Source of the DNA: Anaeramoeba flamelloides
Taxonomy: Eukaryota > Metamonada > Anaeramoebidae
Reading direction: 5' to 3'
DNA: 64,000 bases
NCBI GenBank assembly: GCA_027625915.1
Contig: JANTQA010000015.1
Location: 1,984,001 to 2,048,000 of the forward strand
The notes under the pieces were generated by a model. That model saw only the letters and a program-made list of their open reading frames with translations, was not told the DNA's origin and searched no databases. Positions 24,901 through 34,900 of the stretch are shown in pieces. The position numbers were made by a program, and so were the translations under genes. Each line of letters starts with the position of its first letter. The stretch's first letter is position 1.

Positions 24901-25912
24901 AACCATCATCTAACAGCTCAATTTAAGTTATTTTAGATTTTCTTGTATGTTAGTTTTCAAAAAAAAGTACTTTTTACTTTTAAAAAATTGCTTTGCTGGT
25001 AATTGTCAGATTAAATGGAAAAAAATTTTTGTCTTTTCTTTTTTTTTTTGTATTCATGTTTTTGTTGTAGAGCTCTTGTTCTGGTTCAAAAATCAAAATT
25101 GAATTAATCAATGATAACACCCTAAGAAGTTTATTGGGTGAATGTGAGCTTACTAAAGCTAAATTGATCTCCTTCAATAAAGATTCAAAGTCAATGAAAA
25201 AAATAAAAAATTCAAGTAAAAATTTTTTCCCATTTAAAAAGTAAATACAAGTATTAGCAAACAATTGAATATGAAACAAAATTGCATTGTGGCTCGGTTA
25301 GATGCTCTTAACCGTTTTTTATTTTAAAAAGTTTAAAATTGTGATCCTTTTTACTGTTTGATTTTTTTTTTTTTTTTGTGAAAGAAAATTAATTTCCTTT
25401 TTGAATAAAGAAAAGAAATCTTTTATTTATCAAAAAAAATATTTGTCAAGAAGATGAAAATACAACGATTTGTTCATGCGCTTTTTGAAAAAAAAAAAAA
25501 ACTAATCCAAAATTTTTTTCTTCAAAAAAGAGTTAATAACAAAGATTACTTTTTCAGTTTTTGTTAACACTTTGAAAAACAATTTCTGTTTGTAATCTAA
25601 AATGCAACTTTTTTGCTTGTAGGTGATTGAAAGATCTTTTGGAAAAAAAGAAAAACAAAAAATAACAAAAAAAAAAAGAAAATACAAAAAAAAAACATAA
25701 ATAAATTTACCTGACTCTTCTTCATCTTCTGGCTTTGGTAGGTTGGTAGCTTTTATTATTTGTATTTGTAAAGTTCCTTCAAATCCATTTTCTTCATCGG
25801 AGTCTTCTGCTACAACAAAATGTCTAAAAAGTTCAGGGTTTTCGTCGGAAGAAGAAGAAGATGAAGAAGTATCTTCAAGTTGAATTTTGGCCTGTTTTTT
25901 AAGATCCGACAT
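21938..25912 (-). CDS. C2-domain protein (two exons, 3.1 kb intron)
   Basis: This is a predicted calcium- or lipid-binding C2 protein of 275 residues. Exon 1 is 25912-25711 and exon 2 is 22563-21938. The junction is phase 1 and rebuilds an Asp, giving EEES-D-PYVVLQV, the SDPYV motif typical of C2 domains. Residues 1-40 are acidic and Ser-rich. The C2 domain (about 45-165) starts GTLQIQIIKATNLPKP, includes TRFLRNTQDPVWNE, and has YDYDFLKKDTLLG, whose Asp residues stand where calcium-binding loop 3 lies in the family. Residues after about 185 are helical and charged with no recognised domain, ending GFLFKKNLI. ATG 25912 follows an A-rich leader and is the only sensible start. Target membrane and partners are unknown. 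Confidence 0.82.
22940..23290 (-). repeat. R1 repeat, copy C (inverted)
   Basis: It begins with CTATAGTCACTAAGTA and ends with GACAGAAACAAAGTTTATTA, the reverse complement of R1 copies A and B. It is more diverged than they are from each other. It lies in the intron of the C2 gene. Confidence 0.7.
23735..23972 (-). mobile_element. R3 element, copy 1
   Basis: About 240 bp. Its first 130 bp are nearly identical in inverted orientation to 24315-24450 (shared blocks include TTTTTAGTTCATTGTCCATT and AAAGCATTTTATTTGATTAA). A weaker copy is at about 50770-50960. There is no coding capacity. Confidence 0.75.
23986..24661. mobile_element. R2 TIR element, copy 2, carrying a nested R3
   Basis: The left end is ACCATTGTGGAAAAAAAGTG then AAACACGGTTTTTAATTGGG. 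The right end is CCCAATGAAAAACCGTGC then TTTTTTTCCAAAACGGT. Without the R3 insertion (24216-24456) the element is about 435 bp, close to copy 1. The interior TTGACTATTTTTGAGAT joins CCAAAACCACAC, as in the uninterrupted R2 fragment near 26690. Confidence 0.8.
24216..24456 (+). mobile_element. R3 element, copy 2, inserted in R2 at TA
   Basis: The ends are TTGATAAATTCAA and TTGAATTTATCAG, an imperfect inverted repeat, flanked by TA on both sides inside the R2 copy (GAGA-TA and TA-TCCAAAACC). It is inverted relative to the R3 copy 250 bp away, so the transcript of this intron could fold into a long duplex. Confidence 0.75.
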
Positions 25913-27221
25913 AAAAATGATTCTGGAGAAAAGAAAAGAAAAATGAATATAATTTCAACTTTTAGAATTGGGGATTGTCTGTGAGATAATTTTAAATTAG
26001 ATTCAGAAAACCATGTTTTGTTTTTTTAACTGACTGTTAAATATAAAACAAATCTTGAATAAAATTTAAATGTAAATTAAAAAAGTTTGACAACACCTTG
26101 AAATATTAAAAAGAATTGAAAATATGATTACTCTAATACCAAACTTACTTTTAAAGTTATTTTCAGAAATGAATTCTTGTTTTTACGAGTTTGGTACATT
26201 TTAGATTTTTTAAAAAGTTCAAAATTCAACATATTTTCAAATTATTTTAAAAAAAATTATTTTCTTTAAAACTGAACTATATAAAAACTTAATGGTTTTC
26301 TTATAAAATTTAATTTTGAACATCCCTTTAAAAAACAAAATCAGATTTCTTCCTATCAAAAAAAAAATAGAATTGAGAAAAATTCCTGATATGAAAATAA
26401 GTTATAACACAATTCTTATTTTTAAATATTCAGAAAATTTGAAATTTTATTTGGGGAAAAAAAATGAAATAGGAAAAAAAGTTAAAAATATTCTTTATTT
26501 AGGAACCAGTCATAGAACCAAAAAATGAAAAGAAAGATCCGTTTATAAAAAAAAATAAATAAGAAGATCCAAAATAGAGGATTCAGCACAATTACAGTTT
26601 ATTTATTACTATCCTTTAATCTAGGTATTTTATTTGATTTTTCAATTATAAAAATTTATTCAAAAAATTGACTATTTTTGAGATCTCCAAAACCACACAA
26701 TCATATTTTGATATGAAAGAAGGGGTACCAATAGAAGACCCATTTAGCTGATTGGTAACATATGTAGATCCACTTACATAGAATACGCATAGAGTTTTAT
26801 GGTGGTTTGCAACGAATTTGGACAATGATATTTTAAATTTTCGTTTTATATTTAATAAATCGTTTTTTTGAACAAGTATAATTTAATTAATCATCATTCT
26901 AATAAATGTTTAGTTATAATTTTCAAAATTTTATTCTTTAATACTTGAAAATTTTGAGCAATTTTCCTAGAATTAAATATTAAAAATATTTCAAAAAATA
27001 TTATCATTTCAAGAATTTTTTTCAATACTTTACTTTATTTCAAAAAAATAACTTTAAATATTGTTAAACCTAAAACAAATATAATTTCATCATTCAAACT
27101 TTTATTTTAAATTAATTTCTTAAGAAGAAAAATACTATCTATAAACCACCTTACTATCTAGATTAAAAATATCCCAAAAAACTTTTCTAAAACTGTTAAA
27201 GTTCAAATTGTAATACAAATA

Positions 27222-27340
27222 AATATATATATATCAGACAAACAAATTTAACACGTCGCTCATGCATAAACAAACGCATTTAACGACATGAACGAAATCG
27301 ACATACCAGTGATATATATATATATATATATATAATTTAT
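27222..27340. repeat. AT-microsatellite palindrome around a 75-bp GC-richer core
   Basis: ATATATATATATC at 27223-27235 is mirrored by GATATATATATAT from 27311, enclosing about 75 bp with CG-containing words (ACACGTCGCTCATGC, AACGACATGAACG). The arms could extrude as a cruciform. The core is unlike its surroundings and has no recognised homologue in the window. Confidence 0.7.
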
Positions 27341-27399
27341 ATTTTAGAGTGAGTCTCAATTTCCTAAATGTTTATCTGTCTTTTGAAAGTTCTATTTTT

Positions 27400-27690
27400 T
27401 TTACCACATGATCTTTATCAAAAAAAAAAAAGCAAAAAAAAAGAAAAAAAAGAAAAAGAAAGATTTTGAATCAAAAAAAAAAAAATATTAAAAAAAGAAA
27501 AACGTAAATTGAAAAACAAAAAACAAAAATTTGAAAAAGTAAAAAAAAAAAATGACTCTGTTCCAAAAATTAGAAAATATTTTTTTGAAAAGAATACAGT
27601 GGTTAAATCATCAAAAAAAAACTTCCATTAACATTATAAACTGAGTTAAAATTTTAGAAAAATAGTTGGAAATATACCACCATTCACCTA
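27400..27690 (-). repeat. R5 repeat, partial copy
   Basis: It shares with 31700-31905 the A-rich middle and the block AAAATATTTTTTTGAA, then ATCAAAAAAAAACTTCCATT. One end only is visible. It lies 3' of the calreticulin-like gene. Confidence 0.6.
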
Positions 27691-28266
27691 TTTATTTATA
27701 ATTTTTATTTATTTAGTCAAGGAAATGATTTTAAAGATTCAACTTTGAATAAACAAAGACGCTCAAAAAATGAAAAATGAGCCTACCCGTTTAACTAATA
27801 ATTTTCAATCAACCAAATAGTAAACATTCAGAAAAAAAAAAGACTAATTTTTTGGAAAAAAAAGTTAAACAGGGTTTTTGATTGTAAACTCGAATAAAAT
27901 CACATAAACCTAAAAAGGAAAAGCTGATCTATTAATAAAAGAAAAAATACATTTTCTTTAAAGAATAAGCAACTCTTTTTTTCACAGAAAAAAACTTTTT
28001 ATACACGAAATAAAAGTATTACTTCAAAAATTAACTCAAGAATAATTTTCCAACACTCACTTTTGTATAGGAAATTAATTCCCAATAAAATAATACAGCA
28101 AAACACAACAGATCACAACGTAATAGCAAAAAGTTTTCAACTTCATAAAACAAAAAAAGTTTTGTATGATTTCTTTCATATTATTTTTCGTAATGGCTGA
28201 ACGACATAGATTAATTTGATAAAAAAAATTTTTTTCTTTAATCCTAAAAACAAAACTCGTTCATAT

Positions 28267-29523
28267 TTATAATTCGTTATGAACAGGTTTTTCTTCCATT
28301 TCTTTTTTTATTTGAAGAAAATCTTTTTCATAATTAGAGATCAGTTTAGATAACATTTTCTGTGCAGGACTTCTATTCTTTTTTGATTCGTCATAATCAG
28401 AATCCCACTCTTCAAAAAGATAACGTCTTCTTGAATATTCGGCATATTCAAGAGCCATCTCCTTATTAATTGGGGAACCAAAAATGATATTGTCAATACC
28501 AACGCCACCGTTAAGTGTAAAGGCATCAATTGCAATGCCATATATTTTTTGGAATTTCCATGGCTCATCATCGACATAATAATTTGGGTCTTTAATTTTT
28601 CTTTGTATCCATGGGCCTTTGTATTCTGGGTTAATCATTGTCTTGCGCTTATACTTGCCCATTGTTTTTTTATCCCAATCCTTAGGTTGTTTGTCACTAG
28701 GATCTGAAATGATTCGATTTGTTACCCAATCTCTGGGCTTTTTATGAGAATGGTCGAGCATAAGTTCTTTGTGCCAATTATTGAAATCACCCACGATGCT
28801 TTCTCGATGAAGAATTCTACCGTCCTTGTAAAGATCATAATTTTCATTATTTTTGTTGACAACAAAGGTGTAAGTATGAGGTATGTTATCTTTTTCACAC
28901 AACGCATAGCTTTTAAATTCGTGTTTTTCCCACTTTTCATTAATAGGGTTTTTTTTGTGATAAGACATATGGAATAAAGAGGTTTTGCCGCAATTCTCGG
29001 GGCCGATTCCAAAAACATAATTGATGTCTTTAGTATATGTTCTTCTTTGGAATTTCGGTAGCAAATTGACTGACAATCGCTGGCAATATGAGATCTGATC
29101 AAACCTCGTTTCAAATTGGATTAAAAAGCCATCCTTTTTGGGATCAAAGGGCTTTTCGAATCGTGTAGAAATGCCATGGTTTTCTCGATCGCTTGTTGCC
29201 ATTAAGACAGTGTCTTTTTCTCTACCAAGTTTGTTGGCACTCTCTTGTATTTTCCATTTACCTTGATAATTTTTATTTTTTGTGGCAACCCATTCTTTTG
29301 GGATCTTGGTTTTTTCTCCAAAGTAAGAATAAAAATGGAAATGGCTTTTGATCGCTTCAGACATTTCTTCATATTTTAATTTGTCAAACACCACCTCTTC
29401 TTTTTTCTTTTCACTTTCACTTTCTTTTTGTTCGTGACAAAAGGAAAGAACAAAAAGAATGAAAAAAAGTAAAAACAAAAATTTCATTTCAAAAAAATTA
29501 ATTAATAAAAATGATTCTATCAT
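28267..29523 (-). CDS. Calreticulin/calnexin-like ER lectin chaperone
   Basis: This family binds monoglucosylated glycoproteins in the ER lumen and helps them fold. The single-exon frame has 418 codons from 29523; a second ATG at 29487 begins MKFLFLLFFILFVLSF, a clear signal peptide, so either start gives a secreted product. The lectin domain is recognisable (GFLIQFETRFDQ, INYVFGIGPENCGKTSLFHMSY, PHTYTFVVNKNNENYDLYKDG). The Pro-rich P-domain is short, with one clear type-1 repeat (SDPSDKQPKDWD), a weaker KKPRDWV, and type-2-like NPEYKGPW and DPNYYVDDEPW. The second half of the lectin fold follows (IAIDAFTLNGGVGIDNIIFG). A charged helix with no membrane segment ends in VHNEL, resembling the HDEL/KDEL retrieval signal. 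This favours soluble calreticulin over calnexin. Confidence 0.9.
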   Translation of the reverse strand: MIESFLLINFFEMKFLFLLFFILFVLSFCHEQKESESEKKKEEVVFDKLKYEEMSEAIKSHFHFYSYFGEKTKIPKEWVATKNKNYQGKWKIQESANKLGREKDTVLMATSDRENHGISTRFEKPFDPKKDGFLIQFETRFDQISYCQRLSVNLLPKFQRRTYTKDINYVFGIGPENCGKTSLFHMSYHKKNPINEKWEKHEFKSYALCEKDNIPHTYTFVVNKNNENYDLYKDGRILHRESIVGDFNNWHKELMLDHSHKKPRDWVTNRIISDPSDKQPKDWDKKTMGKYKRKTMINPEYKGPWIQRKIKDPNYYVDDEPWKFQKIYGIAIDAFTLNGGVGIDNIIFGSPINKEMALEYAEYSRRRYLFEEWDSDYDESKKNRSPAQKMLSKLISNYEKDFLQIKKEMEEKPVHNEL

Positions 29524-29929
29524 CGTTTTGTTTTTTATTGTTTGAGTTTTTTACCAAGGTTGAACTAAAAAAACTTGGAAAGAACAAAAATAACATCTTT
29601 TGAGAAACAGGTTTTTGTTAGAGTGTTTCAATCATTTGAAACTCTCAAAAGATGGCAAATATGTTATCAATTTAAGCTTTACGATCCCGGAAATTTGAAA
29701 TAAGATTATCTTGTATCGGGGGTATTGGTACTTGTTGTTTTGGTTCTTAGTTGATCGATCTTTGGCTTGGTATGGATTTAGATAGTACTTCAGAATAAGG
29801 TAATTTATTCTCGTCATTATTTTGTTTCTGAAATCCGAAAAGAAGTATGTAAGGTTAATTGACTGGTAGGTGAGTTAGTATGAATTTTAGTATTTGAGTG
29901 TTGTTGATTGAAATTACTTTTATTTATTT

Positions 29930-30055
29930 ATTAATTTATTGTGAGAAAGGAACAATCAAAGGAAATTTACTAAATAAAAAAAAGGTGAATTTGAAAAAAA
30001 AATTAAAATATTGAGGTACACAAATATTATATCATTTACAGGACCAAATTAAAAA
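29930..30055 (+). repeat. R9 repeat, copy 1
   Basis: About 125 bp, direct copy of 52240-52360. Shared blocks include TTTACTAAATAAAAA and TATTATATCATTTACA. No inverted ends seen. Confidence 0.65.
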
Positions 30056-30057
30056 TT

Positions 30058-30560
30058 ATCCACTGTTGTTAGGTTTTCCAGGATTTGAAAAAATTGAGTA
30101 AAATCCTTAATTTTACAAAATTATTTCGAAACCTAGGACACTTATCTTTAGGTTTTTTTTAATTTAAGAAATAAAAAGAAAATTTTTGAAATTTTTTTTT
30201 TATTTCTCAAATTAAAAAAACAGCGCCGTTAGGTTTTCCTGAGTTTTAAGTTTATTTGGAAAATAGATATATTTTCGTTCGGTTTTTTTTTGCATTTTCT
30301 ATTTTATTTGGAAGTGTTCTAGGTTTTTTTGAGTTTTCTGTTTATTTCTGAAACCTTTCGATTTTCGTTATGTTTTTTATACTTTTCAAAATAAACCAAA
30401 AATTTATTAAAATTTTCTGTTTATTTCAAAAAGTTAAAAAAAAAACCTAGAACACTTCACAAATAAAATAGAATACCTCAAAAGAACCTAGAACTATTAA
30501 CAAATAAAACAGAAAAACTTAAGAAAACCTAGGTACTTGATGGCACTTGACGACACGTCC
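30058..30560. repeat. R4 hairpin-mosaic cluster 2
   Basis: A degraded hairpin A (around 30075-30135), a B-type hairpin of TTTTTTTAATTTAAGAAAT with its reverse arm (30155-30225), and a C-type hairpin based on GTTTATTTC/GAAATAAAC and AGTGTTCTAGG/CCTAGAACACT (30280-30500). It ends with the tag GGCACTTGACGACACG at about 30543. This is the only R4 cluster not inside an intron. Confidence 0.75.
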
Positions 30561-31367
30561 TGAAACAGGAGGCGTAAAACCCAATAAAATGTTTATCAGT
30601 AATAAATAAAGATTCCACAAACCGTAATTAATAAATTGATATTCTGCAACTCAGAAGAGTCGGGCGCTATATACCTGAATTTGTATATTTTCTAACTATT
30701 TTAGGAAATTTTTATTTACATTTTTTTATTTTAATTTTTTCTTTATTACCTCAATTTTTCTTACCCATATGAGCTTTGATGAAAAATTCTCGACAAGAAC
30801 ATTGAATTTCGTAATTTTGATTTGTCGGATTAAGGATTTTTTGAGTATTTTTATATAGGATAACATTTTTGTCTAAATGGCTGAAACTGTGAGCTTGGAG
30901 GGTATATTTTTCAGAAAAATATTCCCAACCATGATTATCTACTATTAGATTCTGATTAACCTTCTACTAATTATTCTGGCAATTAGTTGAGTACTTTGAC
31001 CCTTCTGTAATCTAAACTAGAAGTGGAAAGATTATCAATCCTCTTCAAGTAAAAAGAAACATTCGGATTTATGGAAAACCAAAAAAATAATGTAAAATTA
31101 CTTTCATTTCAGTGAAAAAAATCGAAAATATCATTAGATAATCTTAATTGTGTAACAAATTTACCCAAAGATTATAAATATGAAACTTTACTGTTGGAAA
31201 TCCGCTTTTTAAAAGTTTCTCCAAATATAAATTAGTTTGAAAAACGATATACTTATTTTTTAAATAAAAAAAATTAACAATTAACAAATAAATTGTTTTT
31301 TATAAGTATTTATAAATATTTAAAAAAAGACTGGATTCAATTAAACACCATTTCAATAATTATTACT

Positions 31368-31905
31368 CACCTGAAATAATAAATTGAAAAAAAAAAAAAA
31401 AAAATCCTTTAGTATTCAAGAACAATAAATAATTAAATCTGATTTTAATTCACTTTTAAAGCATTCTAAATATATAAAAACCTATTATTTTAATAAGTAA
31501 AAAAAAAAAAATAAAACCAAAAAACTAAAAAAAAAAGGTGATTCACAATTTTTGAAAAGAGCCTTACAGATTTTTTATTACTGAACTTTCACTGAAAAAA
31601 AGTTAACAAGAAGATTTTTGGCTGAATAATTAAATTCATTTTAAAAGATACTACATCGTCTCAATTTTGTTCGTGATTATTTGTCTTTTAAAAGATCTTT
31701 TTTTTTCCATGATCTGTAAAAAAAAAAAAGAAAAAGAAAAAGGAAAAAAAAGTATAAAAAATTTGAAAAAGCAAAATAAAAATTTACAAAATTAGAAAAA
31801 ATAAAACTAAAATTTGAAAATATTTTTTTGGAAGGAATATCAAATAAAACCCTCAAAAAAAACTTCCATAACATCCTAAAGTGATTCAAAATTTTTGAAA
31901 AATAG
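31368..31905 (-). mobile_element. R5 TIR element, inverted copy
   Basis: The inverted counterpart of 53756-54386. It runs from ACTCACCTGAAATAATAAATTG to GTGATTCAAAATTTTTGAAA and contains internal GTGATTCACAATTTTTGAAA at 31539, ATCTTTTTTTTTCC and poly-A tracts. It sits immediately 3' of the RCC1-BTB gene. Confidence 0.7.
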
Positions 31906-31926
31906 TTTTTATGAAAATTCTTGAAT

Positions 31927-34900
31927 TTAGTTTTTTTTCAACAACAATAATTGTTCGTTTATATCAGATTGTTTATTTAATTGGTAATATTCAACAGAAT
32001 CTTTTAATTCTTCAATAATAATTTCAGGATCAAGATCACATTGTTTGTCCAATTCAATTTTGCCGGTATATAAATATTTAATAAATATTTTTAAACTTTC
32101 AACAGATTTTTTTGAATAATCCAGAGTAGAATCAATTTTTTCTTTTTCCTGCTCAGACGTAAAATCAAAAAAGGCTCTAAATAAACCACTTCTTGCCATC
32201 AGAACAAATTTATGAACAGGTATTTCCTCATATATATTACCATCGTCATCTTCATCGTCTTCCTTCGTTCCCTTTTTCTTCTTCTTCTTCTTCTTCTTCT
32301 TTTTCTTCTTCCCGATTTTCTTTCCGTCCTCTTCCTCCTCATCCTTCTTGTCTTCCCCATTTTCCTTTATCTTCTTTTTTAAAACTTTAAGAGAAAAATC
32401 TTTTGAACTGTTATCATTATATAATTCTAATAAAAACTCATGCAAATTCTGTATATTTGATTTGATTTTCGTCGCATGATCTAATTTCAAACCCAAGTGC
32501 TTATATATCGAAGTTATTAATGGCTTTATAATTTCTTCGTCTTCAAATTTTCCAAAATAAATCCATTTTATAAATAATTTTATTTCATTATCCGTTTTCT
32601 TTTGCAATGCCTTTTTAATTTCCCCCGCTGTGCAGCCAAGCTTTGATTGCATGATAAACTTATTAACCTTAATGTTATTATTAATTTCAAAATCAGCAAA
32701 TGCTTCATTGTTGAACAATGTGATAAAATCATGATAGAGTGGTTCTGGGAAATGGCTTTTATACATTATTAAACATTCTATACCAACATAAAGATTTGTG
32801 AATTCTGACGGGTAAAAATTGTTTGGGAAAAAAATTTTTTGTGGAAAAATATTGTCGTCATCTTCATCAAATTCATCTTTAAAAAGGTCAACACCTATCC
32901 CATATAATTCGAAATCTTTTGTCAAGAACAATGTTTCTTGGTAGCCTACGGCTACTTTAACAATTTGCATATTTTTAAAAAAATCAATTTCTTTAAAATA
33001 ATATTCCCGTTCCCCATGCCCATTGTAACGGTAGTCTCCGCAGGAATATACTTTATAATTGTTTGTTAAAATAATTGAATGCATGAAACCACTTTTTAGA
33101 TCGATAATATCATTTGGTTCAAAATCTAAATCTTTGACTTCTTTTTTATACTTTGTCAGAGCTCCATATGGTTTACCAAGTCCTAATTTGCCATTACGGC
33201 CAATCCCGCTTACAAATAATTTATTATTTTGAGTGGTGAAAAAAAATGAATTCGAAAAAGAATCAGTAAAAATTTTTTTAACATTCGAAAAAAGTTTTAC
33301 TGGTAGTTTCGAAAAAACATCGAGGTAATTTATATCTTCTATTGGTAATTATTAAAAGAAAAGTATTAAGAATTATTAAAAATATGTTTTAGTCTTGAGT
33401 TTTTATTTTATTTTTTATTTTGTTTTTTTCGGAAAAAAATATTTAATAATTAATTTTGTAGATGGTGGATCGAATTGAAGTAACAGTCTACAGTACCAAT
33501 ACTTTATATTGATATGGTTTAAAGTTAAATTGATCCTAAATTTACTTTATTATTTTTTTTTTTTCCAATTGCTCCATTATCTGGAATTTTCCTTTGATTG
33601 GGAAGAAGAGTTACAAGTGAAAAAGATCAAGTTGTTACTTGCTAATACCGAGATACTGGAATACGATAATATGGGTAACATTCAAAATAAAAGGGAAAAA
33701 GTAAAGGCAAAAAATATCAAAGGTTAACAACAGATCAGATCAAAAAAAAAAAAAAGAAATTACAACAATTAAATAAGGTTCACCAAATGAACATTCATGA
33801 TCAATTATCAAATTAAATTAAATTAACCAAAAGTATCATGTCTGTGATTTTGGATGTTTGTAATTCAATCAAAGAGTGTTTTTTTTTTTTTTTTTTTTTT
33901 TTTTTGATTTTTTATCAATTGCTACTTATATAAACCCTTTTTAAAAATCTAATTTTTTTTTCTTTTTTATTTTTTTTTTTTTTTTCAAATTTTTACTTTT
34001 ACTTTTGAATATCAAAATAATTTGGGTATGTCCTCCTTAGATAATTGTTAAATTTATGGATTTTACGCTTAAATGCTATTTTAAAGGAAATTTAAGTAAA
34101 GTGTATTTAGGGTGTAATTTATACTTCTTCAATAATAATAAATTGACTTTTTTGAAAAAAAATTTGCTTTTGAGTAATTTATAAGTTTCTTATTTGTCTT
34201 GGTTGCTAAATTTAAATGTCTTTAATTACAAATTTCTATATTTTTTTTTTTTTTTTTGAATAAAACAAAAAAAGGTTTAAAATAAAAAGCAAATTATAAA
34301 GAATTGAATTTATAAAGATTAGAAATTTTATAAATAGTTGATAGGGCAGTATAGCGAAGTTCTCATTTTTTGAAGGATCGTTGAATGAACTTCAGTGAGA
34401 AAATAATAAAGACTTCGAATTTTCCCAAAAAATGTTTTGCCTACACTATTATGAAAAAATAAAATTGAAAAAAAAAAAGTTAGACAAAAATACTATGTTC
34501 ATTATCCTTTCATCATTAATAATAAAGTGTTTTCACAATATAATCAAAATCCCAGAACTTCAAATTCGTGGGGCTATTGCATTCATTGTTTTTAGGAGTA
34601 CCACCTTTTTTAAAAGTCTCTATATTCGAGAAATCAACTTGTTTTTTTCGGGTAAAAAATTTCATATAAACTTGAAGGATAAATTTTAGTTAATTCAACT
34701 TTGAGATATTTACTTTTGAATAAAGAATAACTAATAGTTTGTAAAATGCTGTACTCGTCTAATAAAACCGAAATAGAGAAAAAAACTTACTTGTGATAAT
34801 TATTGCCATGCCCTATGTTTTCCAGGATTCAAAAGAATCGAGTAAAAAAATATTATTGATTATACTCGATTCTTTTAAATTCTGGAAAGCCTAATGAAAG

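Larger units (their letters stand above)
22564..25710 (-). other. 3.1 kb intron of the C2 gene, dense in repeats
   Basis: Donor GTAAAT (25710) and acceptor GAATAG (22564). It holds a TTTTTG/TTTTTA microsatellite at 22573-22670, inverted R1 copy C, two R3 elements in opposite orientation, and one R2 element into which the second R3 has inserted. Nothing coding was seen. Confidence 0.8.
25913..28266. other. Intergenic region between C2 and calreticulin-like genes
   Basis: It contains the upstream region of the C2 gene (25913 onward) and the 3' flank of the calreticulin-like gene. Repeat pieces: an R7 fragment (about 26130-26300), an R2 fragment (26466-26720), an AT-arm palindrome (27222-27340), an R5 copy (27400-27690) and an R2-end fragment (27855-27960). 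No gene is supported. Confidence 0.5.
29524..31926. other. Intergenic region between calreticulin-like and RCC1-BTB genes
   Basis: It holds the likely promoter of the calreticulin-like gene (just above 29523) and the 3' flank of the RCC1-BTB gene. Contents: R9 copy 1 (29930-30055), R4 cluster 2 (30058-30560), an R5 element (31368-31905) ending about 20 bp from the RCC1-BTB stop. No gene was found. Confidence 0.55.

Noticed and set aside
25288-25325. GGCTCGGTTAGATGC followed by CTTAACCG and a T run, like a tRNA half with a terminator
   Set aside because: Only a 6-bp stem forms; no complete cloverleaf, and T runs are everywhere in this DNA.
26316-26528. Frame ending KNILYLGTSHRTKK, reminiscent of the LINE YLG motif
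   Set aside because: The matching part is the translated inverted end of an R2 element, and no other reverse transcriptase motif is nearby.
26725-26825. tRNA-like stretch TTAGCTGATTGGTAAC with a GGTTTGCAAC downstream
   Set aside because: It resembles A and B boxes loosely, but I could not pair an acceptor stem or T arm, and the flank is an R2 fragment.
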